Shown here in pieces: positions 25,694-36,060 of a stretch of 64,000 bases of DNA. Source of the DNA: Nymphaea colorata (lineage: Eukaryota > Streptophyta > Magnoliopsida > Nymphaeales > Nymphaeaceae); the NCBI RefSeq assembly GCF_008831285.2, contig NC_045146.1:22275703-22339702 (forward strand), read 5' to 3'. The notes under the pieces are model-generated. The model did no database searches. It was not told the DNA's origin and worked only from the letters and a program-made list of their open reading frames with translations. The position numbers and the translations under genes are program-made. How positions within the stretch are numbered: the first letter of the stretch is position 1; each line of letters begins with the position of its first letter.

Positions 25694-25738
25694 ATGGTGT
25701 TTACCACCCCTTCCACAGTGTTGCTGTTACTATCGTGA
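25694..25738 (+). CDS. Upstream open reading frame in the DREB A-4 leader (14 codons)
   Basis: The only ATG between the proposed TATA box and the main start is at 25694. It opens MVFTTPSTVLLLLS and stops at TGA 25736-25738, 11 bases before the main ATG. If the transcript starts near 25610, ribosomes would meet it first, and it could reduce translation of the main frame. Peptide conservation is unknown. Confidence 0.35.
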   Translation: MVFTTPSTVLLLLS

Positions 25739-25749
25739 ATCCTTGATAC

Positions 25750-26403
25750 ATGGAAAGCTCCCACTCCCAAGTGCCGGAAGATCCACCCACTCATGAAGGT
25801 GGTGGCAAGGCACCGGCAGGAAAGCTGCCGCCGGCGCCCGGGAGACACCCCATCTACCACGGAATTCGGTGCCGCAGCGGCAAATGGGTGTCGGAAATCC
25901 GGGAGCCCGGCAAGATGTCGCGAATTTGGCTCGGTACGTTCCCGACGCCGGAGATGGCCGCCGCTGCCTTCGACGTGGCCGCCCTCGCACTCAAAGGCGA
26001 AGCCGCCTTGCTTAATTTCAGGGACCTAGCGGCTTCCTTCCCAGTTCCTGCATCCACGTCAAGGGACGACGTCCGGGCGGCTGCCATGGAAGCTGCGGCG
26101 AGGTTCCGGCCGCCGGGCAGTGACGGCTCATCCTGTTCCGGGAGAGTCTCGCCGCCGGACAGTGGTCCCGTCTCAACGCCGACGCCCAACGTCGCGGAAG
26201 CTTCCAGTTCGCAATTGCCGGGCGACAGCGAGAAGGCGTCGGACATGGGGGAGTTCATCGACGAGGAGGCACTTTTCTACATGCCCAATCTGCTCGTGGA
26301 CATGGCGGAAGGGATGCTCCTGAGTCCGCCAAGAATTGGCCCGTTGGTGCCAGAAAACTCGCCGGAGAATTCTGAGAGCGACACTCTCTGGAGCTACCAG
26401 TAA
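25750..26403 (+). CDS. AP2/ERF transcription factor, DREB A-4 subgroup (ERF025-029-like)
   Basis: Intronless, 217 aa, GC-rich. A single AP2 domain spans about residues 33-91. KWVSEIREP carries the Val and Glu that mark DREB-type domains, and the short [10 protein letters not shown] turn is typical of the ERF025-029 clade. After the domain come SFPVPASTS and [14 protein letters not shown] (about 97-118), then the acidic C-terminal block [24 protein letters not shown] and the terminal LWSYQ. These fit the A-4 group, nuclear factors that bind DRE or GCC-like sites. At residue 37 the usual YRG reads YHG (codon CAC, 25858-25860), so a DNA-contacting Arg is missing. Its C-terminus closely matches the DREB1 protein 18 kb downstream in the same orientation. 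An upstream frame lies 11 bases before the start. Confidence 0.93.
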   Translation: MESSHSQVPEDPPTHEGGGKAPAGKLPPAPGRHPIYHGIRCRSGKWVSEIREPGKMSRIWLGTFPTPEMAAAAFDVAALALKGEAALLNFRDLAASFPVPASTSRDDVRAAAMEAAARFRPPGSDGSSCSGRVSPPDSGPVSTPTPNVAEASSSQLPGDSEKASDMGEFIDEEALFYMPNLLVDMAEGMLLSPPRIGPLVPENSPENSESDTLWSYQ

Positions 26404-26783
26404 CTTTCTCACCTTCTCCCTCCTTTTGAAGGTGACCGAGAAAAGAGGAAAGGTTTCATCAATCATTGGACGTAGCGAGGGGTACATGCTGGTTGTGTTC
26501 TACCCTGATGATCGATTTTATGGTGGTTTGTCGTTTAATTTGGAGAGTCTTTGAAGGACAATAATAGTTAGTACTCGTGATGGGTAATAACGCCATTGAA
26601 GATATGGATGATGACAATAGCACCAATTGTGATCGTCACTTTGAGATTGCTTCTGCTATTTTCAGTATCAGATAGTACATATATTATTGGTCATATTACT
26701 GCATTCGAAGGTACCATTCTATCAAGCATCAACAATATCTCTCTCTCTCTTTCTCTGTGTTCCACTTTCTATGAAGATTTGGG

Positions 26784-27076
26784 GTGTATTTGAATGACTC
26801 CCTTAAAGGGCATTGTCGAGACAAACAGTTGTTTTGTCATTTCAGGTGTGTTTGGGTGACAGTCAAAACTAAAACACAGACCCTCCAAAAAATAGAGTTT
26901 TCAGAAAGGAAGGAATAACTTGACCTCCATGTGGTTTTTCATACGAAACACCACTTTATATGTATTACTCAAACAAACAAAACCAAGTTCTGAAAACTGA
27001 TAAAAGAAGGTCAAGTTTTATTATACAATTTGATCTTTACAAAATGATGTTCTTTAAGGGTGTCACCCAAATGCTG
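26784..27076. mobile_element. MITE-like element just downstream of the DREB A-4 gene
   Basis: The left arm ATTTGAATGACTCCCTTAAAG (26788-26808) matches the reverse complement of the right arm (27052-27072) at 18 of 21 positions. About 290 bp in all, with no coding capacity. Target duplications are not clear, so the superfamily is unassigned. Confidence 0.55.
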
Positions 27077-29915
27077 CATTAATGTTATACGTTTCACATA
27101 AATGTGAATCTAATTACAGAAACGGCTCGATCTACGTATCTGTAAGAACATCTGTAACACAAATCAACTTACCATGTCGATGGGCTTAATCTCCTTTTGT
27201 ACATGCTTCAATTCTAATATCAAGACCGATCAATAGCTGATCAAAGTTTATGTATATACAAGTATTTGAAAACAGTTCGTGTCTGACGTTCCAGACTATG
27301 CTGTCTGAACATTCATAGAATCTCAAGCTTTCTTTATTCCTGTCAATGTTGAGGCGCTGTCGGGTCGGAGCCGTTTCTCATTTTAAGAATTAATAAACAA
27401 ATGGAGATTTTTTAATGAAAAGAATAAAAATGCATGGAGCTAGCAGTCAGGGATGCAGCAGTTGTTGTTTTGTTCGAACTGGGAAGCTTCCTTTCCCATC
27501 TGGGCCTTGATCGTACTTCTCCGGGACCCGATTCCTCTCGTGCAAATTGTCTACATTAGATCATAATTTGTATTCACATGTAGCAGCCTAGAGTTTGCGT
27601 AGGACACCAACTTTGGTAGTCCAACGTTGATTTAAATAAATGATTATATTATATATCAGACCATGTCATTTCATGATATATCTGTGATGAAGGCAGAATT
27701 AAGGTTAGTCTAGATTAAAATTAGTGACTCCTTAACAATTTTTAGAATGATAAGTCTGCAAGTGATAAAAAAAGCCTCAACTGATCCATGTGCAGATTTA
27801 TTATAAAATTTTAAACTAACTGGTAGATGTGGTTACTCATAAAAGTAATTGAGAGAAAACAAAAGATGTGGTGGTCTATTTGTTGAATTCTCGTAGTTCT
27901 TCAGGTCCAGACAATTATTCGATGGAGTGCAGAAGCAGCAGAACAACATAATTTTGTCGAGCAACTGCTCTAATCTTGTCAATTTTTTGATCCAAAACTG
28001 ATAGGAGAGAAAGAACGATAGTCAATCATATTGTGGTTTCTACCATTAGCCGCAAAGACCAAAGATACAAATTAACCATTGAATCTGAAATTAAATTGTG
28101 TTTGATTGTCCTAACAGCTAGCAGCTTCCCTGCCAAGAGTTCCTTCCTGTTAGAACATTGACTCAGGAGATTGGATATTATTCCGTTCTCCTTCCTTTGG
28201 TTCTTGAAAAACTGAACTTTAACTTTCAAGATGGAGAAATTGAAGTCGGCCATGAAACCAAAAAGTTTTGCTTTCAGCCTTTTTGTTTTGGTTTGGCCGG
28301 CTGGCGTGAAAATGAGAGAGAGAGAGAGAGTCGTGTTCTTTTACCATAATATTTTTTTCTAATCAATTGACAGCTCCATGGCCAGTCAATATTGCGGCTT
28401 CTATACTTGACCATGACAAAATACAGAGAAAGAGAGAGAAAGAGAACTAAGACTCAGATTTGAGATCACCAATTTCAGCTTTGGACAAATTCTTTCTACT
28501 TCGCTCTCGAATTCATCACCGAGAAGGTTGTTGAAACTGCCACAACACTGTTGTTTGACTTGGAGGTTTTCTTCTTCTTCTTTTTTCTTGCTTGACGTGC
28601 TATAGATCGAGGAAATTGGTTCCATTCAACAAACGCTTTGATCAGTTCAATCATCATGCTATTGGTCGATTCTCATTTAGTAATGTTTTATTTGTTTTGT
28701 CATATCTCTATGCTCACGATTTTTTTCTTCACAGTAGAAGTTTATCATAATCGAGAATCAAAAGATGGCTAGTATTGATTACCATTAATAACTCGAAAAA
28801 GAAAAGGATGGTTACAATTCCCTTAAGAGGTGAATCAGATTTTTTTATGTTGCAGCCTAGTTTGATATCAGAATGGCACCATGCCACTTTTTCTGGGCTG
28901 TGGTCATCGTTCATTTAAAAGGATAAAACCCATAAGGTAGATTGCTTCAGTATGTTGCTAGCTCACAGATCTTGCTTGAAGTTTCCACTGTCATCAATTG
29001 TTCAATATACAATATATTATTATTTTTCGATAAATATCATGTTAATTGAACTTAAGTAGTTAACCTTCCGTTTACTTGAAATAGTCTTATGGAAATTTAC
29101 TCATCATGATATATTAGAGAATTTTGAGTACGTTTGAGAGTTTTCTTTTCCTCGTTCAACCTAGTCCTGGGGTGTGTCACTCCTTGTATAAATTGGCAGG
29201 GTTCTACTTAAGCCCAGAATGCTTAAATATGTGTTGTGTGTGTGTGTGTGTGTGCAACTCATGGACCTCTACACTTATAGTATATATTTATGGATTTCAA
29301 ACTTATGACCTCCTTCTGAAGTTCACATGTCACTCATATCAATGAGGTCCTTTCAAATACAACCGCTTTACAGTTTTGCACATTGTTCAACAAAAAAGGA
29401 TCTAACAAGAGCGTTTAGCACACCTCTAATGCAATATTGGACTGTTAATTTATTGGTATATTAATATATTCAAGAAGTCTTCAAATCATGGTTAGCAAAG
29501 ATTGATTAGATTCGTTCAAACGCCTATGTATATTTAAATAATGACATCGAAAGTAGGTGTGGTTGGCATTTAGCCAAGTGTCGGAAATAATTTGTTTATG
29601 ATTTCGGCGAAGCAGACAACATGAGATTGAGAGAAAGGAAAGAGGTCAGCAGGCCGATGGATTAGGTGAACGAGAATGAAGAATATGAAGAAATTGTTGG
29701 CGTCGTAAAAGAATGTTGCTGTTGCATGTGGCTACAAGGGTGGCCCTCCTTTTCCATTCTGATAAGAAGGGGCCACTTCAGAGAACTTCTATAGCGCTAT
29801 ATGGGGAAGCCAGATCTTACCAAGATGAAGTCCAAAGTTCAACGATGTCGAAAATTCATTTCTTATGTTACAAAGATAAACGTACGTATTTTTTAGAAGA
29901 TATTATACCTACGTA

Positions 29916-30552
29916 ATTTATCATGAAATGGCAGATTTATAAATTATGGTTAACTATCTACCTCAATTTTGAAATATAAATAAATATATATGTATATAGT
30001 GTGTTAATGATGACTTTGAATCACCCAGCTATATAATTCAGTATCATTTATCTAAAACATTGTGTGTGTGGGTGTGTAGTGAGAGAAAAACAGCTCTGCC
30101 ATATCCCTTTTTTCTTTTTGTTTTTTCTTAACCATCCATCATGATTGATCGAACGGCTTTAATTAGATGCTTATGTGATTTTGGAAAGATAGAGTCACCA
30201 CTAAATTTTCTTTTATATGCATATGTATGTGTGCATTTATCGAGAAATGGCAAATTTATAAATCATTGTTAACGATCTACCTCAATTTTGAAATGTAAAT
30301 AAATATATATGTATATAATGTGTGAATGATGACTTTGAATCAGCCAGCTATCTAATTCAATGTCATTCATCTGAAACATTGTGTGTGTGTGTGTGTATAG
30401 TGAGAGAAAAATAACTGTGACGGATCACCTTTTTTTGTTTTTTTCTTAATCATTCATCTTGATTGATTGAGTGGCTTTAATTGAATGATTATGTGATTTT
30501 GGAAAGACAAAGTCACCATTAGATTTTATTTTATATGTATATATATGTGTGT
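29916..30552. repeat. Tandem duplication, two copies of about 319 bp
   Basis: Copy 1 (29916-30234) and copy 2 (30235-30552) both begin ATTTATC.(G/T)GAAATGGCA and share GATGACTTTGAATCA, a TG run, and GTGATTTTGGAAAGA. Copies differ by scattered substitutions. The sequence ATTTAT recurs at both junctions and at the right end. A diverged relative is at about 37575-37800. Confidence 0.85.
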
Positions 30553-32334
30553 ATTTATGAAGTAGACAAAAATAAAGAAAAGGTTGCCATGAGGAGGTCG
30601 GGAAGGAGTAAGGTCTCCATCATCTAGCTAGCGCCCCATGTGGGTCAATATTGGCTAACATGCATGGTTGCAGTAACATGGTACTGATGTGGATATGTGT
30701 AACTGTGGTCCTAATTGTTAGGAGTGATTGGATATGATCAGCAGCCAGGCCTTGTGGCCGTCGTCTTCAAGCTTTGTGATCAGGTTCGATCACAACAAGT
30801 TGGCGGCCTTATTAATACATATTCGTCATATGAAACTCAATCTAAATGCCTAAACTGATCGATCGAGCCGACCATCTGGACCTCGATTTCCAGGAGGCAT
30901 GACAAGTCGATCTGCAAAGCGAATAGGAAGAAAAGGTAGAGAAGCAAATTTCTTTTTCTTCTTTTCTTTTTTTTTTCCCCTTCCTGCCTTTTCTTTTGCG
31001 CGTTAAAGTTGACATTGTCTTCTTTATATATATATATATGATCTACAACTTAGTTTTTTGGTTATGACAACATATTTCAGACTAAGTATACAACTTTCCT
31101 TTTTCTTTGTGAAGAAAAGGTCCAACACCGACAGTGGGCACTTCCGATTGATTAAATCCTTGAGTTCCCCTTCTGATTGGACACCGATCGACGTTTGCTT
31201 TGCACCTGGTTAGCTACAAATATCTTTTGGACCATGAGTTTCAATACTCCATTTATTTGGTAGCTGTCAGTTTGCCGTTTTTGTCTTTAGCCTTCGAGCG
31301 GTTACATGTGCATGATTTTCTACTGCATTATGTGGAAACGTTTTTCTGTATTTTTTCAAAATTATATATATATATCTATATCTGGTGTGGGGTATGGATG
31401 TAAAAAAAGAAAAACAAGTGTCTTTCAAAGGTCTGTGTCGAGCGTTTGAGGAAAGGGGAGTCTCCTTTCCCATCAGCGAGGGGTGGGCCCCTTGCCGTCG
31501 GCAGCGTGCTGCTGTCTTGCGGTGGCCGCCGGACGGGCCAGCGATGGCAGTCCATCAGCTATCGCAAGGCGGCGGCAGGCTCCTGGTGGTGAAGGGGGTT
31601 ACTAGTGTTTTTTTTTTTTTTTTAATTATTAACGTTAAAAAGTGGACGGAGGCCGGTAAGGGCAAGATGGCTGGTTATTTAGAATCATCCACTCAAGATC
31701 GTTCATCCATAGCAGATGAATAGTTGAGAGAAAAATCTGCTAAATAATAATAGATGACAAAATATCTATCATTTTTTTTCTTATTTCTCTCTAAATTGTC
31801 TATTATGTGGAATGTATAAATTACATGGTGTGACTTAAAAAAGATAGTATATATAAAGGTGACTATATATATTCAGCTAGTTATCTAAATATATGAGTAA
31901 CTAAATAAAAACTAGTCATCAAAATAGGGCGCACTGATCATATGTATGAGGTTTTAAACATCGGATTTTTCAGTGTTTTTTCTTTTCAAGTGTAGATTTA
32001 TCTGATCTCATCTATGAACTCCAATTTGAAAGAAATAGCCTCCACAGCCATATCCACAAACGTAGGTCAGGCTGCTGTAGTGATTTTTAAATCCAATCTA
32101 GCTAGTCGAAATTCTTTAACCCAAAGATTTAATTTAATTTTTGAATGAATATGCGTACAGAATAGTGAAAGCTCATCAATCAATTCATAATAGTTTACAT
32201 TTTTTTAACCAAGAAAAATATGTTTTGCCGCTAATTTTTTGAGACCACAAAACTATATCTTGGTGATAGCGGTCAAATTTGGTGACAAAGCGGGTTTCCA
32301 TTAAACCTACTTGGATGGTGAGTAGGAGGAGTAT

Positions 32335-32783
32335 TTAGAGGTATCAATATATATTTGATTTGCATCGGATATTCAATGGAACTGTTCCAAGAAAACGAAT
32401 GCGCAAGAAAAATTTAATATCCGATTAAGAAATCGGATTAGACTTGGATTTAAGAAATGACATTTGATTGGATTTGTATCGGATATGCATAAATATCTTA
32501 TTGGATTTGGATATGTATTCAGATCAGATTTACTTTAAAACAAATATCTATATCTAATACTCTTAGATTTTGAAAATCAGTCAAATTTAGATTTGGATTC
32601 AGATATCAATGTAAAAATCAGATTAGAATTGAATTCAGATTATGAAATCGGATTCAGATTCAGATATTATTTTTCTTTTTTTGTATTTGAATCCAAATTT
32701 GAATATGAATTTGTGAATTTTCGAGAAAACAGATAAGGTTAAAGATATATCTGATTAGAATCTGATCCGTTGACATCTTAAGA
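32335..32783. repeat. Degenerate GGATTTGGAT/TCAGAT repeat block, possible old transposon
   Basis: The block consists of diverged short units (GGATTTGGAT, CAGATTCAGAT, ATCGGATA). The left edge TTAGAGGTATCAA and the inverted right edge TTAAGATGTCAACGG resemble each other, as in many small plant inverted-repeat elements. No coding sequence is seen. Confidence 0.4.
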
Positions 32784-34484
32784 GTATCTCATCCTACCAC
32801 CTAATAAGAGAGTCAAAAACCCTAAGCTTGCTTTCAGTGTCTGAGGTGATGCTCTTCTGTAATGCTTCAACTTATATGTTGGTGTCTTCTTTTACAATAT
32901 AGCAAGTTGACTCCTTGAAAGATTGAAATGAAAGCTGAGAGCCTACCAACCCCCACCCTCTCAAGGATTCCACGGCACCTACTTAAGATCACAGACCACA
33001 TAAATTGCTTATTTGCATATTTTAGTGTCGTTTGTTTATTTGCATGTTAGTGCCCTTTATCTATTTTTCTATATTTTTGAAGAGTTAAGATTTTCTAAAA
33101 AGCCTAATATATAATTGCTATGTATTAGTGCCATTCAGCCAAAAATCTTTGGCTCTATCACGGCCTCGATCAACATACTAAGGCCCATTATCTTTGCTTT
33201 TCTTAATTTTTCAGATTTTTTTTATGGACACAATCTCCTAGAGACATGTTTGGCAACATTAATAAGTTGTTATTGTTTCATGAACTTACCTCAAAAAATA
33301 GGACATACGCATGAAATATTACAACATAGTCTATACTATGCATCTACCAATTTTTTCATTGGGGCATTGTTCGCATCCCCAAAATTTTTTGGTTTTGGAT
33401 TGCTCTAGAAAAATGAGTTTTGTTTTGAAAATGAGAAAGAAATGGACTTGCCCGTCGGTACTATAATCGATCGTTTCTGACGCCTTTACCGGGGGTAATC
33501 AATCCAAGGTCTATGTTTATTATTGATGCACTTCATTTTGGCTTAAACATATTTTCTATATGCGGTGTGGAAAAATATTAAAAATTTGATGTTTCAAACT
33601 TTTGAAAATGTTCTTGAAAAATTGTTTGAGAATGTGAAATATTTTGAAGAAAATTAGAGTTGGGAAATCTTTGTAAATATCATTTGAAAAAGCTTGGGAA
33701 ATCATTTTGGGAATCACTTTGGTGTTCTTTTAATACTTTAAGTATATTTGAGGTTTTGCTCTAATTTGGTTACCACCTAGTTAGAGTTTCATCTCATCTT
33801 GCTTAAGTTCTTTTAGACATGTAATTGTGCTCATTTGATATTAAATAGAGGTGAATGCATAGATGCATTGATCTTATATGATTTGAAGAAAGCAAAACAT
33901 TTCTACCACAACATACATCTAAAGGCATTCCTACTACAACATACATATAAGATTTTTGTTTTACAATTAACATAAACATTTTTTTTTACAAAAAAGAAAA
34001 GATTTTGGAATTGGATTTAAATTGTAGACCATCAAGCATGAATCCAATATTGAGTCATTACTTGAGTTGTGGTCTTAGTGAAGTCGGTAAATGAAAATGA
34101 TCTTCAAGAAGAAAATGTCCAAAATGATGCAAAAGATGAGATATTTGATTGTGAGGAAATGTAGAGAAGGAGAGAGAGAAAGAGGTCTCGAAGATCGCAA
34201 AATGAAAAATTTAAAAGAAAGAGATATATGCATTCATATACATATACATATACACATATACATATATATATATGTATATCTATATATGCATACATACATA
34301 TATGTAAGTTTATGAAAATGAGGTTTGAATTTAAGTAGAAAAAAAAAATGAAACTTCCAAAAGAAAGAGAAAAATAAATGGAGATAAGAAAGATGCACAT
34401 ACATGTGTATATACTATCACATATATTCATATATGAAAGATCGTAAAAACTTCCTTAGTTTGAAAAGAGAAACTTTTAAAGGAA

Positions 34485-34592
34485 AAGAAATATATATATA
34501 TATATATATATATAATTTGTAGATGTATGTTGTATTAGGAAAAGAAATATATATATATATATATATATAATTTGTAGATGAAAGCATTTGAC
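34485..34592. repeat. Duplicated TA-microsatellite cassette
   Basis: The cassette AAAAGAAA-(TA)n-ATTTGTAGATG occurs twice, around 34480-34525 and 34540-34585. It lies in a wider AT-rich, ATACATAT-rich tract (34215-34310 and 34630-34740). Confidence 0.8.
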
Positions 34593-35329
34593 TTGAAAAG
34601 AGAAAAAGATTTTAAAGAGAGAGAGTAAGAGATTCATATATGCATTCATATTCATACAAAAATTTGTAAAATGAAATATGTAAACATAGAGAGAGGATGA
34701 TAAAAATCATCATGTGCATACACATGTATATACATGTATGTCTTCAAGATATTAAAGATAAATTAAAACATCCGACTTCAAGTTTGATGTAGGCTGGCGG
34801 GGAGCTTCGACTCATGCAAGAGTTAAAGCTAAGTCTCTAAAGCAATATTAGAAAGGATTCTTTTGAAAATATTTTGAAAAACGTAAACATAAAACATAGT
34901 TATTTCATTGGTTGCAAGGGAATATGTTTCTTCCACCGTTGGATATGGAAGAAACTCAAACCACATGATAGGGCACTCAATAGGTTTCATAATCGGTCGA
35001 TTAAAAGGAAACTAACGCGAAATGATATGAAAATGCACTTTAACATGTACAAATTCGTGAAGGTTCCTCTCGGGTTGGACAAGCCCCAACCTCAAAAATT
35101 AATCAACACAATAATAAAGAGAGAATCTCAAACCACACTCTCATTCTCATCATGCATTCGCATATAAATGAAAAATTAAGCAAGCATGTATTGATAGTAT
35201 ATAAACAATATTCAAGGAAGGAAAGCAAGAGAGAGAGAGAGCATGATGGAGGGAGAAAGAGAGAGAGAACATGATGGAGTGAGGGAGAGAAAAAATATGA
35301 TGTAAAGAGAGATAAAACATGAGGTAACT

Positions 35330-36060
35330 ATGAAGTGATATACCATTTCATCTTTTCATGCTCTCGGCGCACTCAAGCATAGCCTCTTGTCTCTAAAATA
35401 GAGATTGAGTGCTATCTCTTTTAGCCATGGGGAGATGAAGATGAGAAGAAAATGAAGACAATGTCATATTTAATAGCAAATATGATTTAAGCATGAAATG
35501 AAAGATCATCTCATCTTTCCATGCTCCCGGTGTACTCGAGCATAACCTCTTGTCACTAAAATAGAGATTGAGTGTTATCTCCTTTGGTCATGGAGAGATG
35601 AAAATGAGAAGAATATAAAAAATGAAAGACAATGCTATATTTAATAAAATAAAAAGCATGATTTAATCTTGAAATGAAAGATCATCTCATTTTTCCATGC
35701 TCCCGGTGCACTCGAGCATAGCCTATTGTCTCTAAAATGGAGATTGAGTGTTATTTCCTTTGACCATGGGAAGATGAAGATGAGAAGAAAATAAAGAGAA
35801 CAACAACCAAACTATATTAAAAAAAAAAAGAAATAGCAATAATAACAAGAATATATTAATAAATGGAAAGAACAACAACAACAACACTATAAACAAGAAA
35901 AGAAATAACATGATTTAATCATAAAATGAAAGATCATCCATTCTTCTTATGCTCCCGGTGCACTCGAGCATAGTCTCATGACTCTAAAATAGAGGGTGAG
36001 AGTTATCTCCTTTGGTTATGGAGAGAGGAAGAAGAGAGGAAAATGAAGAAAGAAATATGT
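35330..36060. repeat. Tandem repeat family, four diverged units
   Basis: A unit containing ATGCTCCCGGTGCACTCGAG, an ACTCTAAAATAGAGATTGAG-like stretch and GTTATCTCCTTTGG recurs at about 35358, 35520, 35696 and 35948. Spacing grows from about 162 to 252 bp because AT-rich, AACAAC-rich spacers are inserted between units. No open reading frame runs through it. It may be part of a retrotransposon terminal region, but I see no paired terminal repeats. Confidence 0.8.

Larger units (their letters stand above)
17565..25749. other. Gene-poor intergenic region, 8.2 kb, between divergent genes
   Basis: I find no convincing gene. The left edge (to about 17720) is the TraB promoter and leader. An AT-rich block lies at 17890-17990, followed by a GGGCTGGACTGGGC-type stretch (18010-18060) that resembles plant repeat DNA. 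There are poly-A runs near 18310, 18640 and 19690 and CT/CA and CT/TA microsatellites at 21970-22345. A dispersed sequence TTCGGCAACAGTAAC...TTGCTATTGTTT (about 23915-23980) resembles one seen near 33.26 kb and 37.3 kb. A perfect palindrome is at 24697-24725. Reading frames such as 20789-21127 and 21674-21928 are short and unrecognised. Confidence 0.5.

Noticed and set aside
25854-26487. Minus-strand reading frames over the DREB A-4 gene
   Set aside because: Open because of GC bias opposite a real AP2 gene; no domain is recognisable.
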